64,000 bases of DNA from Sodiomyces alkalinus F11. Lineage: Eukaryota; Ascomycota; Sordariomycetes; Glomerellales; Plectosphaerellaceae. Below are positions 11,701-22,976 of the stretch, piece after piece (position 1 is the first letter of the stretch; every line of letters starts with the position of its first letter). Position numbers and translations under genes: made by a program. A model generated the notes under the pieces. It searched no databases and was not told the DNA's origin. It saw only the letters and a program-made list of their open reading frames with translations. The stretch covers positions 236,643 through 300,642 of the forward strand of contig NW_021167093.1 of NCBI RefSeq assembly GCF_003711515.1. The letters run 5' to 3'.

Positions 11701-12980
11701 CGCCTTATCGATATTCTTTTTAATATCCTCTCTAAACTTCTTTTACTAGGTAGCACTCTAGGTCTTAATAACGCGGTCGCAGCGTTCTACTACCTCCTTT
11801 AAGAGCGTAAAGCCATTTTAAAAGCGTGTCGGATTAATATTTAGGTAGCTACTCTATAGGGCGTAGTAGCGTTTATATCTTTCTATCTTAATATAGTTAT
11901 AGATCTATTCCCGTGGTATTAATAAATTCTCTTTTCCCTTTTTCTGTTAATCGCCCTAATTTACTAGCTATTACTTACCCATTTTATCTTTTCCTAGGAA
12001 GGTCGCCGTATAAAACGATAACGCGATAGGCTTTTTATTAAGCCTATAGAAGTGCTTATACCATAGCTAAACTGTACATTCGTTTATAATAGCGTTAATC
12101 GTAGGTTACTAGTCCTCCTTAAGCCTTATAATCTCTGTACACCGCGCCTCTAACTACTCGGGAGCTATAATACCGATAGTCCTAAAAAACGTATTAAGCT
12201 AGTCCTCTTTACTATTAAGGGCTCTAACGCTATATATTACCGAATCTCGGTATAGCTTTATAAAGTACTAAAGCCAATACTTATAAGGTATCCGCCGCAC
12301 GTTTTATATATATTCTTCTTATTATCGTTTAATCAGTGACTTCTAGGCAGCGTTAGTAGGTTTAAGATAGTTCTTTAAAGTAAGTAGGATATCCTTAACC
12401 TCTTTTTAATCTACGTACTAATCCCTAAGGGAGGGGTCTATAGTCTTTAAGATATAGTCGTAAATAAGAGTAAGGCCGCGCCACTATTAACAATGGCGAT
12501 CCTCTTTAACCTGCTATATCTTGAATTAACGATCCTACGTAAAGCCTACGTTATCGGTTAGCTTTAGAGGCTCCATCAATTTGTGGCATTAAGGTCGTTT
12601 AGATTCCTCGAGGTCTTAATCGATAACGTCGGCGGTTCCGTGGGTATAGGCTATCTATATAATAGCCTAGAGCCATGGATACTAGTCTTTTAGTAAGGTA
12701 AGGACCGTATAGCATATTATAGGCATAGCCGTACCTAAAGCTATCGTCTAACTAACTAGGAGTATAGGGAAATAAGTGGACGGAACGATTAACGGGGCGA
12801 TTAAAGAATTAATTAAACGACCGAAGGAATAATTAAAGGAGCGATTAAAAAGCGGAAAAACGATTAAATAAAGCAGGCGGACGTAGCTAATAATACTAAA
12901 CTACCCGCTATAGACTTTAAGGTAATTCTCGGCCTTAAAGCTATACGATCTATCGGAATAACTTCGTTTATTAGAACGCC

Positions 12981-12991
12981 GGGCTTATAAC
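12981..12991 (-). promoter_or_regulatory. Copia-C primer-binding site, initiator tRNA-Met half-tRNA type
   Basis: Directly inside the 5' LTR the minus strand reads GTTATAAGCCC. This is GTTATGAGCCC, the complement of the initiator tRNA-Met anticodon loop, with one TG-to-TA change. Ty1/Copia elements of fungi and insects commonly prime from such a half tRNA. The identical site is found in Copia-D. Confidence 0.6.
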
Positions 12992-13138
12992 TATCAGTAT
13001 ATAAATAAGGTATATAAAAAGATATATATATATGTTAAAGCAGAGTAAAAGATACTCTGTGGGAATGTCTAACTATAGGGAAAACCTCGGGCAAATGAGT
13101 GTGGATATATAGGAATGAGGTGCTCTATACGTCTGACA
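12992..13138 (-). repeat. Copia-C 5' LTR (147 bp, inferred)
   Basis: The plus-strand sequence starts TATCAG (TGTCAG before RIP) right after the primer site. It ends CTGACA, giving the expected TG...CA inverted ends. No partner LTR is in the window, so the right border at 13138 is inferred. The right-hand 110 bases retain CA and TG and look unmutated. Confidence 0.55.
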
Positions 13139-13190
13139 TAATGTGGTTTGTCACCGCCTCGATAAGGTGGCTGTGGGCATTTGACACCAG
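13139..13190 (-). other. 3' flank of tfa1 up to the Copia-C LTR
   Basis: Only 52 bases separate the stop codon from the inferred Copia-C LTR end. They retain CA and TG and show no AATAAA-like signal on the minus strand, so the 3' end of the transcript may lie inside the LTR. Confidence 0.5.
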
Positions 13191-14569
13191 CTAAGAGACG
13201 TCCTCGAACTCAACTTCCCCCTCACTTTCGTCTTCATCTGCTAGTTGAATGAGATCTGGATCTCCCGTCTTGAGTTTCTTACCCCCTCTTTCCTCGGAGG
13301 TCTCCCCTTGCACTGAAGTCATTCTCTTTAAGGAATGTTGGGCTGAGTCTCTCGACATAACACCGCCCAGCTGGGTTCCCGCGGTCACAACATCCTCAAA
13401 GTGATTATCGTCTTCCTCATCCTCCTCTTCTTCGCTCTCATTTCCGGCCAGTGCACGCGCAGCGTCTGCCTCCTGCTGTGCTTTGATTGCAGCGAACATC
13501 CTGGCCAATTCTGTGTCGTCATGTTCTTTCGAGGTTTTGGCAGTTGGTTTCCCAGTGTCGTGTTCGTCAGATCTGGATACTGGAACTGGAGTACCTTGGT
13601 TCGCAGAGAAAGACTCTCCTGTGATTGTACTATTTGACATCCAAGACGGCAAGGCATTCTGTTGAGCAATCTTGTCTCTCCGGGCCTGGTCTGCGGCCTT
13701 ATCAGCATCGGAAGGGCCATTCGAAGTCGAAATATTGACTGAAAGGTATTTCGGCCCCAAATTATCCAAGCCCTTGACCGCCATGGGCTGGAGGATAGAG
13801 AACGAGGTGGAACCCGGTCCATGGTTCACCTCCGGAGCCAATGGCTTATAGGCGCTGATGGCAATATCGAAGGTATTATCGGGAATGATAACATCGTCTA
13901 TTCGTGGTAGCATTTCTGTGATGAATTTGAATTGTTCATTGAGCCGGGTGGATTCCTGGTGACCAGTGGAATACCTCTCTGGGTCATGCATAAGAGGGTA
14001 ATCGCAGTTGTGGCACAAGAATCCCTGGGCGCTGACTTTGTCCAGGACCTCCATTTGCGTCCACTCAGCCTTGCAGCGACTGCAGAAGTATTCTTTCCGC
14101 TCGCTGGCTGGAACATTGGTTCCTTGCACGTCTTTGTCCGCCGTGTATACACGCCACTTAATAGCATCGATGGCTTGGCGGTAATCGATGTAATAGTATT
14201 GCTTGTTTATAAGGCGCTTCTGCTCTGGGTTATTTGACTGCTCATGCCGAGTATATCTACCAAAAAAGGAGTCAGAGAGATAGTAACTGGCGCTTAGTCT
14301 ATCGGTCAACTTACGACCCAAGGAAGCGATCTTCTCTTAGCTTGCCACAAAGCCTGTGCACCTCTTTGGTGTTCATACCCAGCATAAATCTCAAGTCTTC
14401 GTCCTTTAGCCTAGGATATCCTAATTAGAGGAGCTTAGTGGGAATAGGAGTTGACTGCTTACGCCGAATGTATAACCAAGGCATCTATAATCAGGACATT
14501 TGGTATGTCATATAGCGCACGAACAACAGAGCGAACAAGACTTTTAGCAAGCTCCAATGGCTGCGTCAT
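13191..14569 (-). CDS. tfa1: Transcription initiation factor IIE subunit alpha (TFIIE-alpha/Tfa1)
   Basis: General RNA polymerase II factor that recruits and stimulates TFIIH at the promoter, acting with TFIIE-beta in the nucleus. I model three exons: 14569-14463, 14410-14315 and 14256-13191, giving 422 residues and a continuous frame. Intron 1 (14462-14411) and intron 2 (14314-14257) both start GTAAG, end TAG and contain a CTAA branch-like site. The N-terminal winged helix spans about residues 1-68 (LVRSVVRALYD, then HSALKDEDL, then CGKLREDRF). YYYIDYRQAIDAIKWRVY (88-105) leads into the zinc ribbon with ligands C126, C129, C149 and C152, then STRLNEQFKFITEML. The tail is low-complexity, ending in an acidic block of Glu/Asp as in the family. 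The start is the first ATG in frame with the helix. The gene is free of RIP although transposons lie on both sides. Confidence 0.93.
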
Positions 14570-14840
14570 GCTGGGCGGAGAAAGACGAAGGACCCAAGGT
14601 GAGCGTGTGCGTCCTGGTTGTTGAGGAATAAGAAAGAAAAGAGCTTCTTTGTTTTAGATACAGCGTAACCACAAACAGTCGAAAACAGGATCAAAGTTAA
14701 GGGGTTGAATAGTTGAATTGATTGACTCTGCAGAATTGCAGTGATGTGTGTACAGTGGGTCAGCAAAAATTTCGGGATAATGTCGTATAGGAACACGGAC
14801 CACGTCATGGTCCCTAAGGGATCTATGCCTGACTAAGGGA
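14570..14840 (-). promoter_or_regulatory. 5' flank and promoter region of tfa1
   Basis: Unmutated sequence with normal CA/TG content lies upstream of the ATG. A short minus-strand open frame (14566-14808) overlaps it but has no family features and is probably chance. No convincing TATA box was found. RIP-type sequence resumes near 14840. Confidence 0.5.
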
Positions 14841-15017
14841 TTCGGACCTCGGGGACCTTGGGTATCAGGATATAATAAGGGAGGATACCGGAAAAGACCG
14901 GATAGGATCTAAATATATAGTACCTATAACAGAGTCTTTACTAACTAAATTAAGGGTATAAGAGACTTATATAGATATAACTTAATATAATATATATATA
15001 TAAGATTTCTGCTGTAT
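14841..15017. other. Unclassified RIP-mutated sequence left of the Gypsy element
   Basis: AT-rich DNA with a run of TA dinucleotides (about 14985-15002). I see no coding blocks. It is the left flank of the Gypsy insertion at 15018. Confidence 0.4.
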
Positions 15018-15230
15018 TGTTACGGGTTAGCCCTGATATAGAGGATCCGGCTATACTCCAGATCTTCCTAGCTACGCGCTTAGTTAACGGACCTATATCG
15101 TCTAGCCATCGCTACCTTATAGCTAGCCTAGCGCTATAGACTTTTCTCTTTTTTCTTCTTCCTTCCTTAGTTCTAGATAATCTATTATTACGACCTTACT
15201 TATACTATAACCTGTAATTAGTCGTTAATA
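15018..15230 (+). repeat. Gypsy 5' LTR (213 bp)
   Basis: It begins TGTTACGGGTTAGCCC and ends GTCGTTAATA. It aligns without length change to 22019-22231, and differences are mostly C/T or G/A. A pyrimidine-rich stretch (TTTTCTTCTTCCTTCC) lies near the middle. Confidence 0.9.
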
Positions 15231-15249
15231 TATCTAGAACTTAGCGATA

Positions 15250-16480
15250 CCTACACGCTACGCTAGCGATAGACTAAGATCCGAATACTACTGCTTAGCG
15301 ACCTATTAGAATTAAATAGGTCGCGGAGTAGATAAGCCGATATTTCGAAGAAAACGACTAAGTCTTAAATATAAGGCTAGGCCCTTTTTACGAGTAATAC
15401 GCCGATATTAACGCTAGGCTTACCCCGATATAAGAATACTACTCGGAGATATGCTAGTTTATTAAACGATAACGCATGAGGGAAGAAGCCGATAAGCGAT
15501 AACGCCTATTAATCGAATAGCTCGTAGCCCGGCTTCTAGGATCGCCTACTCCGTAAAACCTAATACCGCTAAACCTGAATATTCTAGCCCCCTTATAGAC
15601 CCCGATAATTCTTACGCTAATAGAATCCACGCTATCTCCGGTCCCCTTACCGGCGTTTTAGCCGATAATAATAATAGTAATACCCCGTAAAACCGTTAAT
15701 AGCCCGGTCAAGTTTTTAGGAAAAAAAGTATATTATAGCGCGTAGGCCTACGCGATACGGTAAAAGCTTATAATTAATAATAACCTATTCTAGAATAATA
15801 TATAAGCTTAGTATACTATCTGTAATTACCTAGGACCCAAGGTATAATAAGTAGTATTAGCCTTTTATAAGAGCGATAGGCCGGGTAAGCTTATAAACCC
15901 TAACGACTTTATAGCGTATCTTAATTATACCTACCTTAACCTTACGGAATAGTCGCGAGCCGCTTAAGCCCTACGCACGATTCGATAACGGTCCGATAAG
16001 TCGTTTACTGCCTTCTTACCCCGTTTAGAAAGATAAATCGCCCTCACGGGCGGTAACTAGTAGGAAACTACCGTATAGATCTTATTCCTTAAAGGAGCGA
16101 TTACCTCTTAACTTAGAGATAAGCTTATTTCGGCCCGTATTCCTACTAATAACTATATCGTATACGTTAACGGTATATAAGAGATCGCCGGGAAGCTTAA
16201 GAGTTACTAGCTTAAGCGGAATTGCGATAAACGAGTTTAAGAGTACACGACTACGAAAAAAGACGCCGATAATAACACGAAGATAAGTAGAATAAACCGT
16301 GTTAGCGATAGGAAGGCGAAGTAGGAGACTTAAAGTGCTATAACTATAATAAGAAAGGGTATATCGCACGGAATTATAAGAAACTAAAAGAAAACTAAAC
16401 AATAATTCGAAAGGTTAAAGAGTCTCGCACGAAGGATTATAATAAAAGCGATAATAAGTCGACTAACGATAACGACTCGG
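15250..16480 (+). pseudogene. Gypsy gag remnant with zinc knuckle
   Basis: A degraded frame of about 400 codons precedes pol. At 16336-16377 the codons spell CYNYNKKGYIARNY, which has the spacing of a CCHC zinc knuckle (C-x2-C-x4-H-x4-C). Ligands two to four have become Tyr through TGY-to-TAY and CAY-to-TAY changes. The protein would have packaged element RNA. Charged low-complexity sequence around 15400-15550 fits a gag N-terminal half. It is inactive. Confidence 0.7.
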
Positions 16481-16559
16481 AAAAAGAATAGCTTTAACGT
16501 AAAAATAGGTGTTAAAGCTAACAGCCGTGATACAGCGGGAGTAAGGAACGTTTAAAGTG

Positions 16560-19500
16560 CGTACTAGTAATAACCCTATACTTATTATAGCTAAAGTAAA
16601 TAAATAATATATCCTCGCCCTTATTAATACTAATTACGACTACTATACCGCTATAAGTAAACGGTTTACCTAAAGACTCTAATTAGCGTTAATCGATAAG
16701 ACGAATCGACTACTAAATAGCTTCTCGGAAGCTACCGGAACTATTAATAACGCGGGAATCGTTATCTATAAGCTTAAGATCGGCGGCTACTCGTAAAGAC
16801 TATTTATATATATAGTACCCGGGCTTAATTAAGACGTATTCCTTAGGAAGCCTTAGATAGAATAGAATAACGTAATATACTACGCTAAGAATAAAAGACT
16901 CTACTACGGAGTAGCTAGACTAAAAATATAAGTTTACTATAAAAAGGAACCGGCCGGAGTATAAGCTATCCGTGGTACCTATTTAATTACTAGATCTATA
17001 TTCGCGGGCCTTATCCGACGATTATAATAGAAGGGCGAGGAAGCCTTAATCTAAGAAGTAAGCTTAAAGGATATCGAAAAAGCGTTAAATAAGAAATAAC
17101 TAATTAACCTAAAGGACTTTATACCCGAAAAGCTATTACGAGAGTTTAACGACCTATTCGCGCCCGATAAAGTAAACTAATTACCGCTATACTAACTAAG
17201 AGTCGATTATAAAGTTAACCTTATACTTAATAGCGATAGTAAAAAGCTATCGCTCCTTTAGGGGCCGTTTTATAATATATCGAGGGAAGAACTTTTAGTA
17301 TTACGAAAAACACTTACCGACCTAATAGATAAAGGATTTATCTGAGTTAGTAGTTTAAAAGCCACGGCTCCTATCCTCTTTATAAAGAAACTAGGTAAAG
17401 GACTCTAATTCTATTACGACTACTAAGCGCTAAATACGATTACTAAGTAAGACTATTACCTATTCCCTTTAATCGCTAAAACGCTATAGAACTTAAGGTA
17501 GGCGAAATAGTTTACGAAGCTTAATATAATCGCTACCTTCTATAAGATTAGGATAGCTCCCGGGTATAAGTATAAGACTATATTCCGAACGCGGTTTAGG
17601 CTTTTTAAGTGGCTTATCTACCCGTTTAGCTTAAGTAAAGCTTTAGCGACCTTTTAGCGATATATTAATAAAATACTATAACGCTTCCTAAACGACTTTA
17701 TTACTGCTTATATTAACGATATCCTAGTCTACTTTAGTAGGAGCCGGGCCGACCACGAAGTAAAAGTTAAGTAGGTACTCCGCGCGCTCGCGGATACCGG
17801 CCTAAACTTAAACCCGTTAAAGTACGAGTTTAGCTTAAAGATAGTAAAGTACCTAGGATTTATAGTTACTATAGGAAAGGGTATATTATACGACCCGGAG
17901 AAGTTATAAGCTATTCGCGAGTAGGAAACGCCTATATCGGTTAAAGGCGTGCGAAGCTTCCTAGGATTTACGAATTATTACCAGATCTTTATTAAGGACT
18001 TTTCGGGGATTTCTATACTATTAATGGCACTCACGAAAAAGGACTACGCCTTCTAATAGGGTCCTAATAAAGAAACGGCTTTTCGGGAGCTAAAAGCGAG
18101 GTTTTAAAAAGCATTAATACTTTAGTAATAGGACCCTATAAATAAGACCTTTATCGAAACGGACTATTCGGGGTTCGCTCTTAGGGGTAGCTTAATATAA
18201 AAAGATATCGACGGAAATCGCTACGTGGTCGTATACTACTCCTATAAACTTAATAAAGCGGAATATAATTACTTAATCCACGATAAAGAGATACTAGTAA
18301 TTATAAGCTACTTAGTAGTATAGCGAGCCGAGCTTATTAATTACGGATAGTTTATAATCCTATCCGAGTATAAGGCCCTTAAATACTTTATAACGAAATA
18401 AACGCTTATAAAGCGATAGAGCCGATAGGCTAGCGAGCTTATATAATTCGACTTCGTGCTTAAATACTGGAAGGGAAAAGATAATATAATAGCGGATACC
18501 CTCTCGCGTTAATAGTAAGATAAGCCTTAGGATATAATAGATAAAAGGGAATAATCCTATTATATCTGATTAATTCCTAATACTATAATCCTACCTCGTG
18601 TTTATAGCGTAAATAACGGCTAAATAATCTTCGAAGCGGACTAAGAGTTATAGCGATTATAGGATAAAACGTTTATAATCGATAAATAGTATTAAGGAGC
18701 TTTATCCGCGGTTATTATGGAAGAATAGTAGTTCCCGTCGGTATTAGAATTAAAGCTATAGATTTCCGAGTATTCTATCTCCGCGACCGGGTTATTACTA
18801 TTCCGTGACCGGATTTAAGTGCCCGGGTCCACTAAAGGGTTAATGCTACGAGGAAGGATTATTTAGTTAATCCACGACTCGGTAATTAGAGGATACCCGG
18901 GACGTAAAAACACTATCGCCTTAATAGCGCGTCGCTTTTTCTAGCCGAGGATAAATAGGGATATCCGATAATTTATCCGGAACTACGATATCTATAAAAA
19001 AGGATATATATAGAGGAACGTAAAATAAGGCCTTTTACGCCCTTTTCCCGTGCTAGAATAAATATATAGCGATCTATTAATAGACTTTATAATAAACCTA
19101 TTACTAGCCGGCGAGAAGAAAGCGCGCTACTTTTATGTTATTATAGATCGCTTAACTAAGGCTATAACGTTAAAGGCGATAAAGATAATAAAAGCCGAAG
19201 TCTATACGGAATAATTCCTATACTACTACTTTTAGTTCTACGGAATACCTTAATCGATTATTAATAACCGAGGTTCGACCTAGATAAGTAGATTCTAAAA
19301 GCACTTTTATACGCTCGCCCGGATATCGCGTAAGCTTAGTATAGTATACTACCCCTAAACCGATAAAGTAACTAAGCGTATAAACTAAAAAGTATAGGCC
19401 TATTTATAAGTCTTTATTTACTACGCTTAGGACGACTAGGATCGCCTACTACGTATATTATAACTAGCCTTAAATACTCGCGAGAGCTCCGCGATAGGGT

Positions 19501-20165
19501 TTAGTCCTTTCTTCTTAGAGTATAGTTACTATATCGACCCGATCTAGATAATTAAGGAGCCCTTAACGGAACCTAGAGTATTAGCGGTATATAACCTACT
19601 ACGCTATTTATAGGAAGCGATAGAGTTCGCCTAAGCTATAATTGTGTTGATATAGCTTAGGAATAAAGAGTCCGTAAACTAATATCGCTTACCGGCTAAG
19701 CGTTTTAAAGTAAACGACTTAGTCTAGCTATCGCTAGCTAATTACTTAACCCCTTAACTATCGCGTAAACTCGATTAGCTATACCGTAACTACCGGGTTA
19801 TAAAGGTAATTAGCCCGCACGTAGTTAAACTCGCTATACTATTATAGATCTATCCCCGATTTTATATAGATTTACTACGCCGCGCGGGCGATAATCCCTT
19901 ATTAGGGTAGTTAGTAGATAACCCCTAACCCCCGCCTATCTAAGAAACGACTAATAGCGAGGAATAAAAAGTCTAGGAAATTCTCTACACGAGAATAAAA
20001 AGGCGAGGTAAAGGATTAAGATATAAAGTACTAGTATAATAGGTAGGATACTATAAAGCGACTTAGAAACCACTAGAACTATTAGTATAAATACGGGCAC
20101 TTAATAAGTTTAAAAAAAAGTTCGGCCTAATAATAATAAACGATAGGCCGTTAAATAACTACGCG
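16560..20165 (+). pseudogene. Gypsy pol remnant (protease, RT, RNase H, integrase, chromodomain)
   Basis: The protease active site near 16620-16660 reads ALINTNYDYYTAI where D-T/S-G is expected. RT runs about 17150-17900 with LTDLIDKGFI, FRTRFRLFKW and a catalytic motif YIND (17709-17720) instead of YIDD. RNase H is at about 18130-18530 (IETDYSGFAL, then YEL-type HDKEILVII). Integrase is at about 18850-19650, with FYVIIDRLTKA and a conserved YHPQTDG-type block read as YYPxTDK. A chromodomain-like end (about 19965-20095) shows EILYTRIKRRGKGLRYKVLV. Dozens of TAG/TAA stops replace Gln/Trp codons. Confidence 0.88.
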
Positions 20166-21100
20166 CTATTACGATATAGGAACTAATATATAAATAATCG
20201 TATCGCGATAATCGGAAAAGAGTAAGGTTTAGATTTCTTATAGGCCGGATAGGCCTTACGCCTTAGCTATGCTTAATATAAGCCTAGATTAATATCCTCG
20301 CCCTTAAAGTCCTTATCCTCGGGATTATCGACTTCTATAAAAGTCTTACCCTCCTCGCCCCTTTATAGGTCGGAGTCGGTCTTCTTAACCTCTTTATCGT
20401 TATTATCGTTATTATCCTTATCGTTATCGTTATCGGGGATTATAATAGCACTCCTAATAATTATATCCGTAGGTATAGAAACTCGCCTACGCTCCGTATA
20501 TTATTAGAATTCGGCGATTATAACGTTTGCGCGACTAAGTATAAGTATCCCCCTAAATAGCTAAGTCTACTCCCTTAACTCTATAAGTTCAAAGCGCCTA
20601 AAGTCTTTATTAGATAACAAAGGCTTTAATAAAGGAGCGGGAGTAGTAAAGCGAGTATTCTTTTCCGCTACGATATTAGGAGGGACTAAGTCCGAAACTA
20701 CTACCTCGCCTATAACCTCGTAAGGAGGAGATAAGGCTACTTATCCCGCCTTAGTAATAACCTCCTCCGGAGGCGATACGTCTAATCCCGATACTATCTC
20801 TTCTAAGACCCTTAAAGGAGGAGAAGAGACTAGCGTAACCACCTTACTAGTAACCTTTATTACTAAAGGAAGCGAGGCTAGTTTAGCCACCTTATTAACG
20901 ACCTTAGGAAGAGGTAGCGAGGCTAGCTACCGTGCTACCGCTTTTTAGACCTCTTAAGGAGGAGAAAGGGCTAGCGCGATTACCGTGTTAGGAGCCTCCG
21001 CGGGATATATAGCTATAGGTAATATCGCCGTTATCGGATCCTTAGCTATAAGGGTATCCTAAAACGCCGTGTAGGCGTTAAGATACGGGTCTTATTCCTA
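20165..21100 (-). pseudogene. Antisense open-like frame in the 3' region of the Gypsy element
   Basis: The minus strand carries one frame of about 300 codons with few stops, each TAG/TAA of RIP type. It is Pro/Val/Ala-rich at first (repeats around VSSPPLRVLEEIVS) and ends in an Asp/Asn/Lys-rich acidic block (DNDNDKDNNDNNDKE). It lies between the chromodomain and the 3' LTR, on the strand opposite gag-pol. I do not recognise the product. Antisense ORFs at this position are known in some plant Gypsy lineages. It could also be a spacer whose codon bias is coincidental. Confidence 0.4.
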
Positions 21101-21997
21101 GGAGAGAGGTTAGCGATAAACTCACGACTTTAAAGGGGAAATAGTCTTATAAGGCCGTTCTTATGATTATCGCTAATAAGGGTAGCCGTCTTAAATAACC
21201 TCTACGCATAGCCTTTAAGGTACGCTAGGAGAGGTATATATTAGTATATCTTTATAGAGTATACGTAGTATTTCCTCCCTTAATTAGTCTAACTACGATA
21301 AAGGCGCTTATACTTCTTATTAGCAATATCGCGCGTATAAGGGAGGCACGGCTCGGTATAAACGCTACTAGGAAGGTATTTAGGAGGCCGACTACCCTCC
21401 GACTTCTTCTTCTTAAGCGGAGGTAGCGGCGATAACCCGAACTATTATATAGTTAGTATAGCCTGAGGCGTAAAAGCGTAGCACCTATATTATTATTGGT
21501 AGTATACTTACTACTATTATTACCCTTATTATCGCGGGGGGTTAGCGCTATCTATAAACGCTATAAGTTAGCGGGGTTATCTTATATAGAGATCGCGAGA
21601 AAGGGATAGCTTACCTTAGACGGGGAACTCTTAAACTATATAAGTATCGATAGGGGGAATCTATAACTGAAAGGAGTTAGAGGAATCGTTATTATAAGGA
21701 GGCGCAAGAATATATAGAATAACTATAGCTATTATTAGTATTATTATAGTTAGGGAGTAAAAGAGGAAAAAGGAGCCTATAAGAGAAAAAAGGGTATAAT
21801 AGATCTGCGGATAAGATCTATGCGAGGGAGCCTATATTACCATTCTAAGTACGTAAATAAAGGGTTAGTAGGCGACCTAAGATTTCTTTAATATTAAGGT
21901 AAGGGCGAGGTAAGATAAAGAGACGTGCCTATTCCTTCATTACCGCGACGTAAGGGGGAACTAAGGCACGATAAGGGCGCGCGGTTATATAACCCCC
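21100..21997. other. Gypsy 3' non-coding region
   Basis: RIP-mutated sequence between the antisense frame and the purine tract. Nothing recognisable is coded. The short open frames at 21894-22140 lie across the purine tract and LTR and are probably chance. Confidence 0.4.
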
Positions 21998-22016
21998 AGA
22001 GGGAGGAGGGGGGGGA
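21998..22016 (+). promoter_or_regulatory. Gypsy polypurine tract
   Basis: AGAGGGAGGAGGGGGGGGA lies two bases before the 3' LTR. This is the expected position for the plus-strand DNA primer. Confidence 0.75.
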
Positions 22017-22018
22017 TA

Positions 22019-22231
22019 TATTACGGGTTAGCCCCGATATAGAGGATCCGGCTATACTCCGGATCTTCCTAGCTACACGCTTAGTCAACGGACCTATATC
22101 GCCTAGCTATCGCCACCTTATAGCTAGCCCAGGGCTATAGACTTTTCTCCTTTTTCTTCTTCCTTCCTTAGTTCTAGATAATCTATTATTACGACCTCAC
22201 TTATACCACGACCTATAACCAGTCGTTAATA
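22019..22231 (+). repeat. Gypsy 3' LTR (213 bp)
   Basis: It starts TATTACGGGTTAGCCCC (TG mutated to TA) and ends GTCGTTAATA, the same length as the 5' LTR. Confidence 0.9.
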
Positions 22232-22621
22232 TTTATAAAGTTAATTATATAAGTGTTATTTTAATATATAATTGTTATAAGCCTAGTTTATAGCGTCTAA
22301 ATAATAGATATTAATAAGACTACCCCTATTCTATTATAAAAGTAATTATATTTTATAACCACTCTTTAAAGAACTACTATTAATCTAATTAGGCTAATAG
22401 GTTAATTAAGTAATTAATTAACCTATTAGCCTAATTATTAGTTAATTAATTAACCGATAAATAAGTAAAGATATCTTCTAATATATCTAATACCGAATAA
22501 AAGATAGCGGCTACTACCCTTATTATTATTAGTATTATTATTCGTACTCCGCTATTATATCTAATCTATAGGAGCCTAGTTTAGACTATACGGTCCTTCT
22601 CGGGTAGCTATAAAGGGGAAA
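22232..22621. other. AT-rich spacer between Gypsy element and LINE-2a
   Basis: Very AT-rich sequence with no coding blocks. It contains a long perfect palindrome (22386-22437) and a small ATT/TTA-rich simple repeat near 22520-22545. Confidence 0.5.
22386..22437. repeat. 23-bp perfect inverted repeat with 6-base loop
   Basis: The arms 22386-22408 and 22415-22437 are exact reverse complements around the loop AGTAAT. The core of one arm is GGCTAATAGG. It could be a cruciform-forming remnant of a small DNA element, or terminal repeats brought together. No transposase is nearby. Confidence 0.8.
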
Positions 22622-22958
22622 ACCCGGGATCCGAGGAAAACTTCTATACTCGTCCTTAGCTAGAGTAATACTATTATAGGGCCGATATAGCCCCGGTTTA
22701 TCCTTTCTGTATATCTGGATTATACCTTTAAGCTAGTGGCTGACGGGAAGGGTAGTAGGCTATGGTTCGGGTTAGCCTAGGCCGGTTATTAGTAAGGGGG
22801 CGGGGGCAGAAAGGGTGCCGCGGCGTCTCCGCTATATAGCGGCCGCGGTTTACTATCTCCGGCCTTCTTATATCCCCGGGGGCTAAGCCTATTATTCCTT
22901 TTATTCGATTAATAAAGACAAGGTAAGGTAGGCGTTCCTGCCTCTCTTAGGGGGCCGA

Positions 22959-22976
22959 GAGGGGGGGGGGGGGTGC
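22959..22976. repeat. Poly-G run in LINE-2a
   Basis: GAGAGGGGGGGGGGGGGG-type homopolymer within the 3' region of LINE-2a. The length may be unreliable in the assembly. Similar runs occur in the SINEs at about 23807-23818 and 54282-54294. Confidence 0.6.

Larger units (their letters stand above)
8735..13138 (-). mobile_element. Copia-C, 3'-truncated Ty1/Copia element
   Basis: On the minus strand the order is 5' LTR (12992-13138), primer site, gag beginning near 12740, protease with FLIDSGSPRYI near 11430-11480, GAG-pre-integrase (HERLGYTNL, about 11000), integrase (about 10900-10300), a Pro/Thr-rich linker (about 10000-9250) and the start of RT. RT blocks seen are VFKYKVD, RTFRSLIAI, INAFSNA and NPPG at about 9080-8850. 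The element stops at 8735, where the Copia-A 3' LTR begins, so RT core, RNase H and 3' LTR are missing. RIP stops are frequent. The linker at 9467-9784 is relatively spared. Confidence 0.8.
15018..22231 (+). mobile_element. Complete chromodomain Ty3/Gypsy element, RIP-inactivated
   Basis: Two 213-bp LTRs (15018-15230 and 22019-22231) bound a 7.2-kb element with domains in Gypsy order: gag, zinc knuckle, protease, RT, RNase H, integrase and chromodomain. A purine tract precedes the right LTR. The flanking five bases are TGTAT and TTTAT, a 4/5 match, so the target duplication is only a candidate. About 1.85 kb lies between the chromodomain and the 3' LTR and holds an open-like frame on the opposite strand. 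All long plus-strand frames are broken by TAG/TAA stops. Confidence 0.9.

Noticed and set aside
13385..14428. Several open frames on both strands overlapping 13191-14569
   Set aside because: They overlap the exons of tfa1, whose frame, introns and zinc ribbon are clear. The others have no family features.
14566..14808. 80-codon open frame upstream of tfa1
   Set aside because: It overlaps the start codon region of tfa1 on the same strand in another frame and shows no recognisable domain; probably 5' flank.
15013..22236. Target-site duplication of the Gypsy element (TGTAT / TTTAT)
   Set aside because: Only four of five bases match and the difference is not a RIP-type change, so I do not list it as a duplication.
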